64,000 bases of DNA from Mytilus galloprovincialis (GCF_965363235.1 NC_134847.1:53600439-53664438); one strand, 5' to 3'. Positions 35,060-47,264 are shown, numbered from the stretch's first letter. The notes: generated by a model not told the origin, from the sequence alone. Translations and numbers: made by a program.

Positions 35060-35820
35060 TACTACTATCTTTGTCTGAGATCAGTTTTATCAAGACTTTT
35101 GATGTTCCAACCCTATATAACACCATTCCCAATGTGAAAAATCGTCGATAGAAGTAATCCACAATGTTTTTCAACATCAAAATGATAGCATACGCTATAA
35201 TTGTATTACTTTGAGATACAATACGTCAAAAAGTTAAAAGATGCTACACAGAGGAACAAGTGATCAGTATGCCTGAATTCCTTATTGACAACATATTAAT
35301 GGAATTTAGAGGTCAACTTTTTCAAACAAATTGTCGGCATACCTATGGGAACGAACTGCGTGCCTCTCCTTTCCAACCTCGTATTTTTATATGAATCGGA
35401 GTTCCATCAGACACTTGTCAAAAACAAGAAGCCATGTAATTTAATTTCGCATTCAGATTAAAGAAACAACAGACGTCTTCCTTCGCCTTATGTGTAGACC
35501 TATAACTCGAATTTGACACAACCCAAAATCTATGACAAACGAGACGATTTCGATTTTGAAATAACTTCACTTGCATAAGGGATAGGCATTTTCAAAATTT
35601 ATTTTGTATGCGAGAGCTTGCAGCTCCTACTCAGACTTTGAAAAATGTCCCAAGTGTCTCAGCAGAAACTGAACCAAGTGTATGTCAAAGAACATCTCGT
35701 CCTTTTTAAAAATAGTTCATCGGAATGTACCAAGACCTTGTTGATGAATATTCCGTACCAACTTCACAAATAATAGAAGATGGTCGTAAAGTAAGGAGTC
35801 TGGGTACTGACGTTGTTTTC
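35060..35820 (+). mobile_element. Penelope-like retroelement fossil (reverse transcriptase part)
   Basis: The plus strand carries recognisable reverse-transcriptase pieces, most clearly GIPMGTNC followed by a PLLSNL block, a pattern I associate with Penelope-like elements, and a 3' part ending IGMYQDLVDEYSVPTSQIIE. It is old and broken in several places, with no complete ORF. The same 3' end recurs at 49330-49540 and 19165-19470. Downstream sequence to about 36060 is shared with 49540-49760 and is probably the element's 3' region. Confidence 0.7.
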
Positions 35821-36159
35821 ATACTAATAACGTGTTATAGTATTATTTTATTTGTCTTTTTGAATATTAGTTTTACTAATTAGTCTGTTTTTGGTAATAT
35901 ACATTTGACGTGGCTCTGTACTTGTACATCCCGTCTTTGTGTTATTGTTCTATGATAATTTTTTGTATTCCCGTCTTTCATTTTTACTAATGTGCTTTGT
36001 CTGTATGGCTTTTTGTGTTTCTTTGTTACAACTTTGATTGTTTATGTGGTGATTAAGATAATAACACAATGCTAAATGCTGAACCCAAATATTTGTAACT
36101 CTTACCTTTATGTCTGTTTTGTTCATACATAGTTATCAATATAACGGAATTTAATGAGA

Positions 36160-36390
36160 CTATCTTACAAAAGAGAAGCGAAAGATACCAGAGGGACAGT
36201 CAAACTCATAGATCGATGGTCAAAAAATAAAAAAGACAAAATAATAGTACATAAGAAAATGCCTGTACCAAGTCAATACAGTTGCTATCCATTCGTTTGA
36301 TGTGTTTGAGCTTTTGTTTTAACCATTTGAATGTTTTGAATTTTCATCGGGAGTTCAGGTTTTTTGTGATCTTACTTTTTTCTGAATGCC
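36160..36390 (+). repeat. Dispersed mussel repeat
   Basis: GAAGCGAAAGATACCAGAGG and ACTCATAGATCGATGG are followed by ATGCCTGTACCAAGTCAATA and CGTTTGATGTGTTTGAGC, joining pieces of two repeat families seen elsewhere in the window. The open frame here is incidental. Confidence 0.55.
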
Positions 36391-36479
36391 TTCTCAATAA
36401 TGTTCACACAAGAATCGAGAAGTTTACATTTATCACAGGATTGAGTGTGCGAATGATTGCATTTTGTAGCAAAGTTCTG

Positions 36480-37060
36480 ATCAACAGAATCTCTTAAAGC
36501 AAAATGTGTACAATGGTCTGCACATTGGTCATCATTTCTAAGGCGTAGTTACCTCTGATAACTATTGTACTCAAACATAAGGATCTGGTTGAAAAGTTCA
36601 TTACTTTCAGCGTATTGACATCTTCATGTCACAAGTCATAACCTTGGTCAAGCTGTCAATGGCACCCATATGTATTGTCCAGTCCTTGATGTGCCTTTTC
36701 CCTAGAAGCATTACAAACTTTAATGATTCTATTCAATGAAGCTTTATAGAAGAAGAAAATCCAGTCTCGAAGTAATATGTATAATAACTTTTCATAGTTC
36801 TAGCATGTATCAAACTCCTGATTACTTTTGGAATTTTTAACCTTTGATTTGTTGAAAGCTTAGGAACAGTTTGGCCAAATTACAATACTGGAGTATCTGA
36901 TTTAGAATATAGTCAATAAAATTAGCAATCTTTGATCTTTTTAATTTCATTCGATATATCTTTGATGCATTAATGTTGTTACCAGCGCCTCTAACTATAG
37001 CACGCTTTCTTGCTGCATCAACACATGACACTGTGACTCGTGTGCTCATATTCTGAAGTT
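36480..37060 (-). pseudogene. Degenerate multi-copy invertebrate ORF, class unknown
   Basis: On the minus strand a 70-codon open frame (36837-37049) starts MSTRVTVSCVDAARKRAI and includes KIYRMKLKRSKIANFIDYIL. Further on in the same direction are pieces such as GAIDSLTKVMTC. I recall similar proteins of unknown function as large families in cnidarians and molluscs, so this is read as a relic of a repeated, probably mobile gene. It is old and broken several times. No function is assigned. Confidence 0.4.
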
Positions 37061-37109
37061 TTGATTTTGTGAAGTTGTTTACTATCAGAAAAATAATCTG
37101 CGTTTGTCA

Positions 37110-37805
37110 GTTAGATTTTGTTAGGTAATAGGTACGGACACGGTAAATTTTGCGGATATGCCATCATTACCGAACTGAAAAAAGAAATAACACGACGGGT
37201 TCCGTATAAGGTGCAGGAAATGCTTACCCTTCCGGAGCACCTGATTTCACTCCCGGTTTTTAGTGGAGTTCGTGTTGTTTCTTATTTCTTATTTATATAA
37301 ACTGTTGATGAAAATGTTCTTGGTTTTGTGAGTCTTTGTTTACTCCTTGGTTTTGATTGTTATTGTCTTCATTTACCCATAAGAACAGACAACTTAGAAA
37401 TAGGGAATTAAATAAATTTTACAATTCTGAGGAAAAAGCGAATATATAAAATATTCTTAAAGTACAAAAATTTATCAAATGTTAAATTGTATTTTCCCAA
37501 AAACTATCCGACAAATTATTTTTATTTAAAACTACTAACTGTGCCCATATTTTTACAATGTTACCTATTGTGTCTGTTTTGTCAATACAATGAAATTTGA
37601 TGCGTCTGTCGTACAAGTGAGAGGTTTAGCGCTATAAATCACATTTTCTACATTTGAAAATGCCTGTACCTAGTAAAGAATATGACAGTTGTTATCCATT
37701 CCTTTGATGCGTTTATCATTTGATTTTGGCCGTTTGATTGGGGGCTTTCCGTTTTGAATTTCCCTCGGAGTTCAGTATTTTTGTGATTTTACTTTTTGAT
37801 GTCAC
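37110..37805. repeat. Two dispersed mussel repeats
   Basis: 37110-37290 is a reversed copy of the ACAACGCC family 3' end (CTTCCGGAGCACCTGATTTC, GTGGAGTTCGTGTTGTTTC). 37610-37805 is a copy of the family at 9010-9215 (GTGAGAGGTTTAGC, ATTTTCTACATTTGAAAATG, TTTCCGTTTTGAATTTCCCT). Between them is featureless AT-rich sequence. Confidence 0.55.
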
Positions 37806-38785
37806 GAAATTTTTTGTGTTAGCGATAACATTGAAATTGAATTATCGAAAAATCAAGAATTCACCATTTCAATAAATATCGTAAACATGTTTTAGCCTAG
37901 GCATAGTCAGTTTCTCTTAAACTTATGAGTTTTGCGTGATCCTTAGATATCTTCCGCATCTTTTTCATTCACATGCAGTTGCTAATCATTTTTCAAAAGT
38001 TTGATAGAATTACAAAATGGACAATAAACAAACAGTTCTATACATAGCAGGTCTGTACACCATACTAAACTTTCTGTTGATGTATTGTTTTGCCAGTCTT
38101 ATTTCTAATGCTGTTTGAGTTCTGCTCATTTCTAGTTGTATAAGCTGTTTGATTTCCTTCTTTAAACCATGATAAACATGCATTACTTTTTCAAACATTT
38201 TTTTTTTAAACTGATAAGCATAAGATTGCTTACATATTAAAAAATACAGCTGAGTATGAATAAAATGTCCAAGAACGGCACAGTATATAAAAAAATACAA
38301 TATATTAATTTTTTTTTATTCAAACAAAGTTAATTTTTGACCCTAATATGGACTAACTTTAAACTGCGCCAAAAGGACAAATCTAAAATAATGATCGTAA
38401 TACTCCAATAATGCATAGTTTACAAGAGTTCGAATTATTTTTCATCTTTGGATCCTTTGAAACTAAAATACACCAATATTGGACCCTAAACTTGAACCTG
38501 TATTTCGACTAATTTGAAAGGGGACCCAAATAATATAATTTCTCTCTTTACAACGAACTGGTATAACAACCCTTTTGCTATATTGTCGGCGCCAGCAGAA
38601 TAGCAATTGTTAAATGAATAAGCTATTTCTAACAGTTTTATTTAAGACAGATTATTCAGAGCCGTCATAGTAGCATATTTCTTATTTCTTATTTTCCCGG
38701 CGCTGACCAAATGGTCATTTAAAACAAAACAAGATCTAAAAAGAAGTATTAGCTTATTACACGAAGTTGTCATGCTATTCTTACA
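37806..38785. other. Intergenic, no feature seen
   Basis: AT-rich sequence. A 96-codon minus-strand open frame at 38010-38300 has low-complexity ends and no recognisable motif; I do not call it. Confidence 0.35.
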
Positions 38786-39121
38786 ATGAAACAGTCTGAC
38801 CCTTTAAAGATATCTGCTCCAAAAGCTGCCTTGGCAATTACGCCAAGCTCTTTCTTAACTCCATCCTCAATGCGAAACTTTTTTTCCCTATCCTCCCTGG
38901 CCATTCTGATAACTCCTCTGTTGGTTACCTTTCCCTTGGCTATTCCTATTCTGGTTTTGGAACATACCCTTTATATCTCTGGTCAGGGAAACAGAAATTT
39001 TAATCAGAGAAATAATAATTTTGGCCAGAATAGACAGAATCAGCCTAATGGTGTCAGAAGTGGGATTCATGTAGTTGTCTCCCATTATTTACTAAAGCTT
39101 GGCCACCAGCCCGACTATTAA
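38786..39121 (+). pseudogene. Asn/Gln-rich ORF fragment, possibly from a retroelement
   Basis: A 111-codon open frame ends with GNRNFNQRNNNFGQNRQNQP. Such N/Q/R/F-rich linkers are typical of the nucleic-acid binding region of retroelement gag-like proteins, but no CCHC knuckle follows, and the first half reads like low-complexity sequence. It is treated as a broken fossil of uncertain class. A low-complexity pyrimidine-rich tract follows at about 39300-39560. Confidence 0.3.
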
Positions 39122-39739
39122 CAAACTCAGAATTAAGTTTGAATATCTTCTTCATTAACTTTATTTCAGGTAGCAATAATTATACCCCTTTATAAAGTGC
39201 AGGGCTCATTATTTATATTTATTATCCTCAAAGGAATATTATACATCGCTAGATGTACAATTGATCTTGCCACCAATAAACAATTCTTCTTCATAAATTT
39301 CTCATCCCTCTTCTCCTTTTTTCTCTTTCCTCCTCTGGTGTTCTTTTTTCCTGCATCTTCTTTGTTTCCTTCTTTTTCTCTATTCCATTCCCAAATACCA
39401 TTCTGCCCTCAACATACAAATCCCCAAGTACTGTTCTCTGCTACTTTGCACCCTAGTCTTGTTCCTTCCTATGGGACATCTTTACTATCTTTCTGCAGCT
39501 CTTTTTTCTCATCTTTGTCTACTTTCTTTGTTATCATCTTTTCCTCTCTCTGCCTTTGGAACAAAAGGAACTGATTCTCCTCCTCTTTGGTACAAATCAT
39601 CGTGGACCGGCTTTTATGAATAATAATTAACCACCTGAAGAAAAAAAAAAGTCAAGACTGAGTGAAGCAAAGAATGAAGTCATATTCCAATTTGAAATAA
39701 ACACCCTCTATTAATGTATTTTTCTACATAAATTTCTAT

Positions 39740-39990
39740 TTATGCAGTTTCAATTTTTGCCGAAATTACGGGCTTTGGACTTGGAGAAATTGTTTTAAAA
39801 CACAGTTATACGGACTTTTTTTCTAAACGCCTTCAGATATTTGGCTGATTTCTGGTATGTGAGTTAACCATGATGAGTTACAAATCAAGTTTAAGTTTCG
39901 TTCCGCTCCACTAATTTTTGCTGAAATTACAGGCTTTGGACTTTGATAAATTATCGAAAATGACAGTTATACAGATTTTTTTCTAGATTA
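39740..39990 (+). repeat. Partial copy of family D tandem units
   Basis: Two units of about 120 bp, with CGAAATTACGGGCTTTGGAC, AGTTATACGGACTTTTTTTC and GTGAGTTAACCATGATGAGT, match those at 62080-62440. The hairpin head is absent here. Confidence 0.65.
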
Positions 39991-39999
39991 AACTGGAGA

Positions 40000-42900
40000 T
40001 TAATGGTTTTCTACGACGTTCATTTTGTGTATAAGAACATATAAGGCTCATCGACATTAGGTTTGGCATCTTTCATCGTTTGTGGAACCTCGACCAACAT
40101 CCAAAATTATTCTATTCCAAATCTAGAACGTTTACTTGGTATATACTGTAGCATAGTTGATCTCAATTTCGTACCTACTAGTTATTCTTCAATTGAAAGT
40201 GTCTTTCTTGGGAAATTGGGAAACTTGCAGTTAAGCTAATTCTAATTTTCATATAAATTTAAATATTAAATTCAGTAACGTGTACTGCATGGAAAGAGAA
40301 ACACCGACACCGAAGACATTTAATATTTGATACAAGCAATTTAATGTTTCTGATATTTTTGTTAGTATTAATAAAAAAAAAACACTTCCCGAAACCAATC
40401 AACAATTCGACATCATTTTTCTTTTATCATCCAAAATTAAGAGTTGCAAACTTGTATCAAGCTATGATCAGATGCTTGCTTACAGCACACGTTGAATAAA
40501 CTGAGAAATCCTTCTTAGAATATTGTTTTAAGACTAAGAAAAAGGAAACTATTCTTTTATCGTTAGATCATTTCTGATTATACTGATAAGTTAGTTTTGA
40601 TGATGAACATAATTAATATTAACTAGAACACACCCGTGACTGAATTAAAGTATATAACTATGCGTATGCCTTATTTTAGCATTGGTATTGTCATCTGATA
40701 AAGTCATGCCGATTATAAGATGCACAGTTTTCTCTGCTTTCAAAACCTTTCTGTTTGAACCCGTCGACCTGGAACCTATCAATTATTGGTAATAATAATA
40801 ATTTGGAAAACAAAAGGGCCTGGAATGGAGTATTTTTTACTCCACAGTATACAGCAAAATTCTAAATACACCGTTTGGTGGTGTGCCTGTTAGATGCGGA
40901 ACGTACAGATAAGGTAACAGGTAACAGGTTAATATACTATTGTTATCGGTGTCGGACTCCATCCGGAACTTCTTAAATATTGGCAATATTAATTACGTGG
41001 AAAACAAATGGGCCTGGAGTGGTGTAATTTTTAATCAACACCATTGTACTATATTAGTTATATATAAAGTTGAATTCTTTGATTCATCGTTTTTACGTGA
41101 TGACGGCTGACAAATTGGACCTCGTTATTTTAGTATTAGAGATTTGTAAAAATACAGCTTTTTGCAGAAACCAACCTATGTGTTTGCCTCACAAGTTGTT
41201 TCATTAACTCAATAGATAACAATAAATAAAAATAAGCTATTGGTGGCGAGTTTTTATCTGGCATTCTAGTTGACCACCGTTTGTTTATGTTAAATTCTGG
41301 TTCTTAATCTTTTGGTTTCGAAACCACGGCGTTGGAATTGGGTACACGACGGCCATTTTCCAAATCAAGCACTCTGACATTTTGACGTTATGATTAATAT
41401 AACGTATCTTCAAAATTCCGTTGGCCTTAAGACCTCAGCGTGTCACCTAATGGTAGTGTTTTTAAATAGGCCGTATGGCAGAGAAAAAGTTAAAGCCTAA
41501 ATCTTATATGTACCAACATAACTGACCGCGAAGACCAATATAATTTACCTCATATTTCATTTTTAACTATGTTGGTTGTCAAGTTATCTGACTTTTAAAG
41601 TACTGGACGAATTTTTTCAAACAGTAATAACTGGAAAGCTCGTTTCAACAAAATTTTTTTGAATTAAAGGAATACACTCCCTTATACAATGAGCTGATTC
41701 CTCGATGAGTTTTGCTTTACTTTTGATTCGATTCAGTTTGATCGGGTCTTCAATATGTGTTTGAATGTTGAAGACATTTTTTTAGGGTTGGCCTTCAGCA
41801 GATGCGAGGGGTGATTCATCACTTTATATTTCGTCAAAAAGAATTCATTTTTACTTTTCCAAAATATATATTTCACGTTCTTTTTTTTATAAATATAATA
41901 AAAAGTAAGGGTAATCGCGATATTTTTTTCAGATACTAGACTTGCACAAATTCCCAATTTATGAAGACAAAAACACTTTTTGCATTATTTAAAATATACC
42001 TATGACAAAGGTACTACAAAGTCGGTCGGTATAACACCACGTGTTTTTATAACGCAAAAACTGCGTGTCACTTTCTAGATTAAATGAGGGTGGTAAAGGG
42101 TTATTTTCGTGCAATGTATTTTGCCATTTTTATTTCACATGCAGCCGTGAAAAAGGTTCGTTATTTGCCGTGTTTCGTGAAATCGGTAAAAAGATCAACG
42201 TTCAAGAAATTTTTAATTGTTCGTTCATCGTGAAATGGCAATTTTATTTCGCGTTCTTCCGTGCAGATACGCCCCTCTTAAATGTCTTTATTCCGAGCGG
42301 ACGTGGCTGTGTATCGATACATCCCGTACTATCAAACTTGTCCTCTCTTCAACATGGGCTTTATGCCGGATAAGTCCAGTCATTTTAGCATAAATTTGGT
42401 CCTAACCTTGAAGTAATTGCAACGGAAGATTTTTACGTTTTAATCTTTGCCATTATACCCCAAATATAGACAGAAAAAAGGTCCCATAAACTTTTACTTT
42501 TTAAAAATCATGATTAAATCATATGGAGTGTTGCATTGATATGGGAGATAACTCTGCAAAAATGGCAGAAATATCAATAAAAATTGATACAAAATTATAG
42601 CTTTATCGCTTCTATTCAACAGAATGTTTCGATTCTTGATATTTAAGCCGTCTTTAGAGTTTAACAAACAACTCTAAAGGTGTTTTCATATTTTTTATCA
42701 AGCTACAATCTCGATTTCATAATTCATTAGTTGACCATTTATAAGATTTTTCAGAATATCAAGGTAAAGTGTCTCAAATTGAATAAATCTAATTTACCCT
42801 GTTGACCTAATCACTACTTTTCTTAAAACAAACATGCCCCATTTTTCACCCGTTATTTCGGCCCCCTTCTTACTATTACCATAAACATTTCATTTCAAAT

Positions 42901-43030
42901 ATTTGAAAGCATTTAGCATTCATAAATGAAGAAAACAAACTTTCTGTGCTGAAAACAGAGCATTTTTAACATGTTCTTATAATTACACATTTAAAAAAAA
43001 CATTTTAATTTTTATTCACAAATTTTGATC
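40000..43030. other. Long region without a supported gene
   Basis: Mostly AT-rich sequence. A block of about 80 bp (AATTTGGAAAACAAAAGGGC, GCCTGGAATGGAGTA) near 40798-40850 recurs at about 40988-41040, so there is a diverged duplication of roughly 190 bp period. Near 40623 is CTAGAACACACCCGTG, a motif shared with 55900. A 102-codon open frame at 42065-42373 sits in slightly GC-richer sequence, but I recognise no domain and do not call a gene. Confidence 0.35.
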
Positions 43031-43159
43031 AGTTAAAAAGTAATAATTAGTTTTAAAACTTGAGAATGTGAACAAAATAATACCATAATACAACAAAAGA
43101 TATATTTATATAGATAACAGTAACCAGCTGCGTTACCTGTATACTGCAGGGATATAAAC

Positions 43160-43380
43160 AAAAAAAAAAGGATTACTGGAAAAATTGCAGTTTTTTTTAA
43201 CAAATCGACACAAATGGGTTTGTTTGAATTCTCATAACATTCATAGATGTCAATTGATGGCTCTTTCACTTTGATGTCTAGAAACATGTTTTTCCTGTCT
43301 TGACTTTCTCGTACTTCTTTTGGATTTATCTTCCGAATTGATTCAATAACATCCTTCTCATCCTTGGTAATGATGCCATG
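43160..43380 (-). pseudogene. CARD-like C-terminal half, uncertain
   Basis: On the minus strand an open frame reads GIITKDEKDVIESIRK and later DRKNMFLDI and YECYENSNKPICVDLLKK. The spacing resembles the second half of a caspase recruitment domain (G-I-x-T-x-x-E, R-x-x-M/L-L-D-I, C-x-x-x-x-x-x-x-x-x-x-L). CARDs are adaptor domains of apoptosis and innate immunity that are expanded in bivalves. The first half is missing: at 43374 the sequence turns into the terminal repeat of the adjacent element. Likely a broken or interrupted exon. Low certainty. Confidence 0.3.
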
Positions 43381-44154
43381 GTAGTGGGAGATATTATGGA
43401 CATAATTGTGCAAATCGTGATACAAGCATGAAATTCGGCATAAAGGTTGACTAAATGATAATTAAACAAAATCAGGTGCTGGCCATCAAAAATTTTCATT
43501 TTTTCAAGATGGCCACCGATCATGCAAATGGCGTCATATCCAATTGGCTCCATTTCGAAAATCCTTGAAAGCTGTGTTATAGGTATAATCCCATGTAAGT
43601 TTTGATAAAACGTAAATTACAGTTCCTAAACTACGACAAAACAACACATAAATGACAAAAAAAAAGTGACTTCCGGTTCCAAAATGGCGGCAAAAATTTT
43701 GAAAATGTATTTTTTTTATAATTTCCATCAACTTAACAAGTGATATCATATTCTTTGTTAAGTTAACATGCCTAGTTTTGTTAGATAGACAGGTTGGTTA
43801 TCTTATAATTATCTGACAGTAGCCAATACAAAAACCCGTATAAAGAAGGACAGAACAGAAGCATTTACAGCTGTCAACATAGCTGGATTTTTTGCCTTCG
43901 CATTTCATTAGTTCCTGGCAGGATGATGCAACGGCAGCCGAAGAAGTCCTTTTTGGTTTCCAATTGTCATCGATTTTTTTCTTTCATCCAACCCCAGTGT
44001 TCATGACTTGGTACATGTACCTGTCGAATACATAAATCAGGCTGAGCCCAAACTTGTCCTCCTTGATATACTTTTCTTTGAATGTGCTCCGAGAAAAAAC
44101 TCTTGTAGGCGGAACTGCATCACAATGCCGCTGCTTCCTTTGTAACAATTTACA

Positions 44155-46300
44155 TCATGCCTCGTTAACAGCAAATGTTGATATCGTTCTGTCATACATG
44201 ATGCAAACAAATGCTTCTATGATGTCCATGTATGTGTCTTTATACTTCAGCGAAGAATAAAAAACGTCCCTTACATCTGGAAATACTTCCCATGTCATCC
44301 AAACTGACCTATTCCCTTTCCCACGAAAATCCAATAAAGTATCACATCCACTGAATGCATGAACGAAAGGAAGAGTAGCTACTAAAGGACCAAACGCATT
44401 TGATATGTCACGTACAGGAAGCAAGTTAAACATGGACAAACATTCGTGTATCTGCTTCTCCATGATTACAAGGGATAGCTGGAAAGTATCCTTATTAGTC
44501 TCTAAAGAAGCAATTCTGTCGGCAAGAAACTTGAAAAATTTTGTTTCGTTGTCATCTTCACAGAGAAAACTACTCCAGTCCCCTGGTGTTCTACTAGAAC
44601 CAACACCTTTCCGTCTAGCACAAGAACCTTGCTTTTGTCTTGTCACATATAGCCTTTAAATTATTCATTTAGTAAACATCAAATACAATGTCTACGCTTG
44701 AATACTTATCGATGCAAGATTTTATGTAAGACAGTATGACATCATTTGCAAAATCATCAATTAGTGTTGCCCAACAAGGTGGCCTGGAATAAACCATTGT
44801 TGCCCCACCAACAATAAATGCGTCAGAATTTGGATCAGCTAATCGCAAAATGTTTCAAGTATACCCATTTGCACCGATTTAATACCACTGTTTAAAGTGA
44901 CATCCTGAGACAAAAACGGAGGAGCAGTTTGTTTTTAATGGATAAAGAAATATTTCAAGTCAATTTGTCTACTGTGACAAGAAATACAAGTCTAGAAAAG
45001 ATATCGCAATCACTGTAAAGGTTCTCTAGCTTTGTTTTTGACAAAGACGTTTACAGTTTTATTTTACGGACATAATAGGAAGTTGTTCTTTTTGATCTGG
45101 TTATAAAAAACAGGTTCTCCTTCGTTTTGCATTTGCTTCAAACGATCTTCGTATGGTTTGCCTTTGATCTTTTTAAAGAAATCCTTTTGCATTTTTGTAG
45201 AGTGTTCATTAAGTGGTTCATCTGTTATAGAATGCCACTAGATCTTTCAAATTCATCTGATAGTCTACTGACTTCTGGTCCAACTTCCATCCATATGTCT
45301 AAAAGGGATCTTCGGTTAACCCTATGAGTATTCTGTTTTTTGGTCTGATCAGTTGTGCTATAAGAAAAATATTTGCTGGTCTTACGTACAGTGAAATTAT
45401 CATTTTCAAAATCAATTGCCACCTGTGTGTAATGTTAGAGAAGGGAAGCCATATCTCGGAGAATGTCGGTAACGATCGAGAATAATGTACACGATCAAGA
45501 CCTAGATAAATACGGCATCATGCTTTATATGGATTATTTGTACAAAATCTGACTCATGAAATGAGCATAATACCAAATTCACAAGAAGTTCTTATTTTAT
45601 AATTGAACGCCAGGAATTAAACTGTGGTCTAGATGGCTATATTTTCTTACACCAGTCTATCAAATCATTGAACGTCACAGAGTCATGAAATGATTATAAT
45701 TTCTGTGTTTAGCTTTCTTAAGCTGATATATACAATTCAAGCAAAACACATACAGTTATAGCTGATGCGCGTGTCTAGTCCTAGGTACATTTGAACATAC
45801 ATACAAAGAATCTGCCGTTCTAGGTGTTGCAATATTGGTTTTAGTGAGGACACATGTCCATCCACTATTACGTAATATATCACCAAGAATTTTATAACAA
45901 GTCATTTCAATGTGCAATCCACCTCACATGACGATAAACTTATCTTCTCCGTACAAATCAGGCCATTCCCACTGAATAGCCATTATATAAAGTGGCTGAT
46001 CTGTCGTTACTATTGATGTTTCTCTCGTATTAACCACAATTTTCGCCTTATCCATCGAATACCTGATCATTGCAACTGAATGGGCTTGTTTTTAAACACT
46101 GGCATCATAGATGTTACACTTACTTGAACAGCTTTACAAGAGCCTCGATTTTTAGAGTAATGAGATGAACTACGATTTATACCAGTGTGCCCTGGTAGTG
46201 CATAAACATCGCTCTTTATGTCTATAAATAGTTTGCGCATGCGCAAAATTGTTAAATCATGTGTATCATAACCTTGATAAATGTTATCAAACCAAATCAT
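44155..46300 (-). pseudogene. Relic of a multi-copy invertebrate protein (HAFSGCDT family)
   Basis: Read on the minus strand, recognisable blocks come in a fixed order: NRGSCKAVQVSVTSMMPVFK near 46110-46165, TTDQPLYIMAIQWEWPD then YGEDKF and GGLHIEM near 45920-46010, ADSLYVCSN with TRHAHQ near 45770-45830, VDIVFDVY near 44680, DWSSFLCEDDNETKFFKFLA near 44510-44580, and LPFVHAFSGCDT then FRGKGNRS near 44310-44370. I recall this order from large families of uncharacterised cnidarian and molluscan proteins. The relic is broken several times and part of its middle is missing. The function of the family is unknown to me. Confidence 0.6.
46232..46247. promoter_or_regulatory. NRF1-like palindrome
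   Basis: TTTGCGCATGCGCAAA is a perfect palindrome containing the GCGCATGCGC core of the NRF1 consensus; a second core lies at about 46379-46388 (CGCGCATGCGCAAAC). Both lie between the gene relic and the right inverted end of the element, where its promoter would be expected. Function is an inference. Confidence 0.3.
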
Positions 46301-47115
46301 AAGATCATTGAAAATCCCAAAACACTAATTTTATAGTAAATAGTTCAAATGTTTTTTAATGAATTTTGATACATTTCCGCGCATGCGCAAACTCTGGATA
46401 TGTCAAATATTCATTTCTAGTAAATTTTTCACATGAATGGAAGATAGATGTTTTTCACTAAAAGAAGGTCAAAGAAAAGTTTTTCAGAAAAAAATAGTAT
46501 TTTCAAACTATAAAAAACAGCCATTTTATAAAAAGGCCGTGGCCATCTTGAAAAATGATTTTTTTTTAATGGCCAGCAGTTGTTTCTTAAAAAGTATATA
46601 ATAATGATGCTTTAAGGTAATTTTCATGCTTGTATCATCATTTGCACAATTCCCTCGATTTTGCCTGTTAATATCTCCCACTATGGTGGCACTTAACCCG
46701 AATCAAGGTACTCCTGGAAAAAATCCTGGAAGCTCCCCCGAATTTTGGAAAGCCTTCCGAAAGGACTTTCCCCTGTCAAATGAAATAAATATTTAATATT
46801 ATTACATATACTTCCATTTCAATATTGATGTCAAAAACACCACCACAAAAATACAGGTTATTTCATTTAAACATGCATCACCCCAAAGGAAATCATTTTT
46901 ATTGGTGGGTGTCATTTACATTTAGTATTGATGAGGAAATTCCTTCAAAAATGTTAAACTGCTTCTCTGGGTGTTTGACTTATTTTGCTCCTCCCCCCCA
47001 GAAAATTTTGAAACGTTAGTGGGTGTTATGTTTTATTCTCTCTTTGTTGGTTTGACTGGTATAACTTATTTTGAAAAAAAAGTGTGAGGACAGTCGAGTC
47101 AGCATATTCATTTAC

Positions 47116-47264
47116 CTGAAAATACAATATATCAGTGCTATCAACTCTCCTTCACTGCCAACGGGTGGTTCATGTATAGTTTGGTGACCTCCACACAGTC
47201 TAAGATCTTGTAAATGCCACGTTATGTCTTTGTTACATTCAGCGAGCTTTCTTACACTTGTATC
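47116..47264 (-). CDS. Orphan exon-like segment, family not recognised
   Basis: On the minus strand an acceptor (CTGTTTGTAAACAG) is followed by a frame open for 149 nt that ends at a good donor (TTTTCAG then GTAAATGA). It reads DTSVRKLAECNKDITWHLQD, then LRLCGGHQTIHEPPVG and ends near IALIYCIF. Composition is protein-like, with a Cys-Gly-Gly-His block. No neighbouring exon could be found, so it may be an exon of a gene extending elsewhere or a relic. Confidence 0.3.

Larger units (their letters stand above)
43374..46691 (-). mobile_element. Element with about 145-bp inverted ends around a degenerate repeated ORF
   Basis: The left end (43374-43517) and the right end (46545-46691, reversed) align: TGCCATGGTAGTGGGAGATA against TGCCACCATAGTGGGAGATA. 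Both then share TTGTGCAAAT, ATACAAGCATGAAA and GGCCATC...GATGGCC. Identity is perhaps 75 percent, so it is not young. Both ends point inward around a minus-strand gene relic at 44155-46300. No target duplication is visible. The arrangement suggests a DNA transposon of a family I cannot name, with the relic as its own gene. Confidence 0.6.

Noticed and set aside
39197-39574. 125-codon open frame rich in F, S and P
   Set aside because: It comes from a C/T-rich low-complexity tract and has no domain.
42065-42373. 102-codon plus-strand open frame
   Set aside because: Slightly better composition than its surroundings but no recognisable domain, splice context or homologue; kept only as a note.
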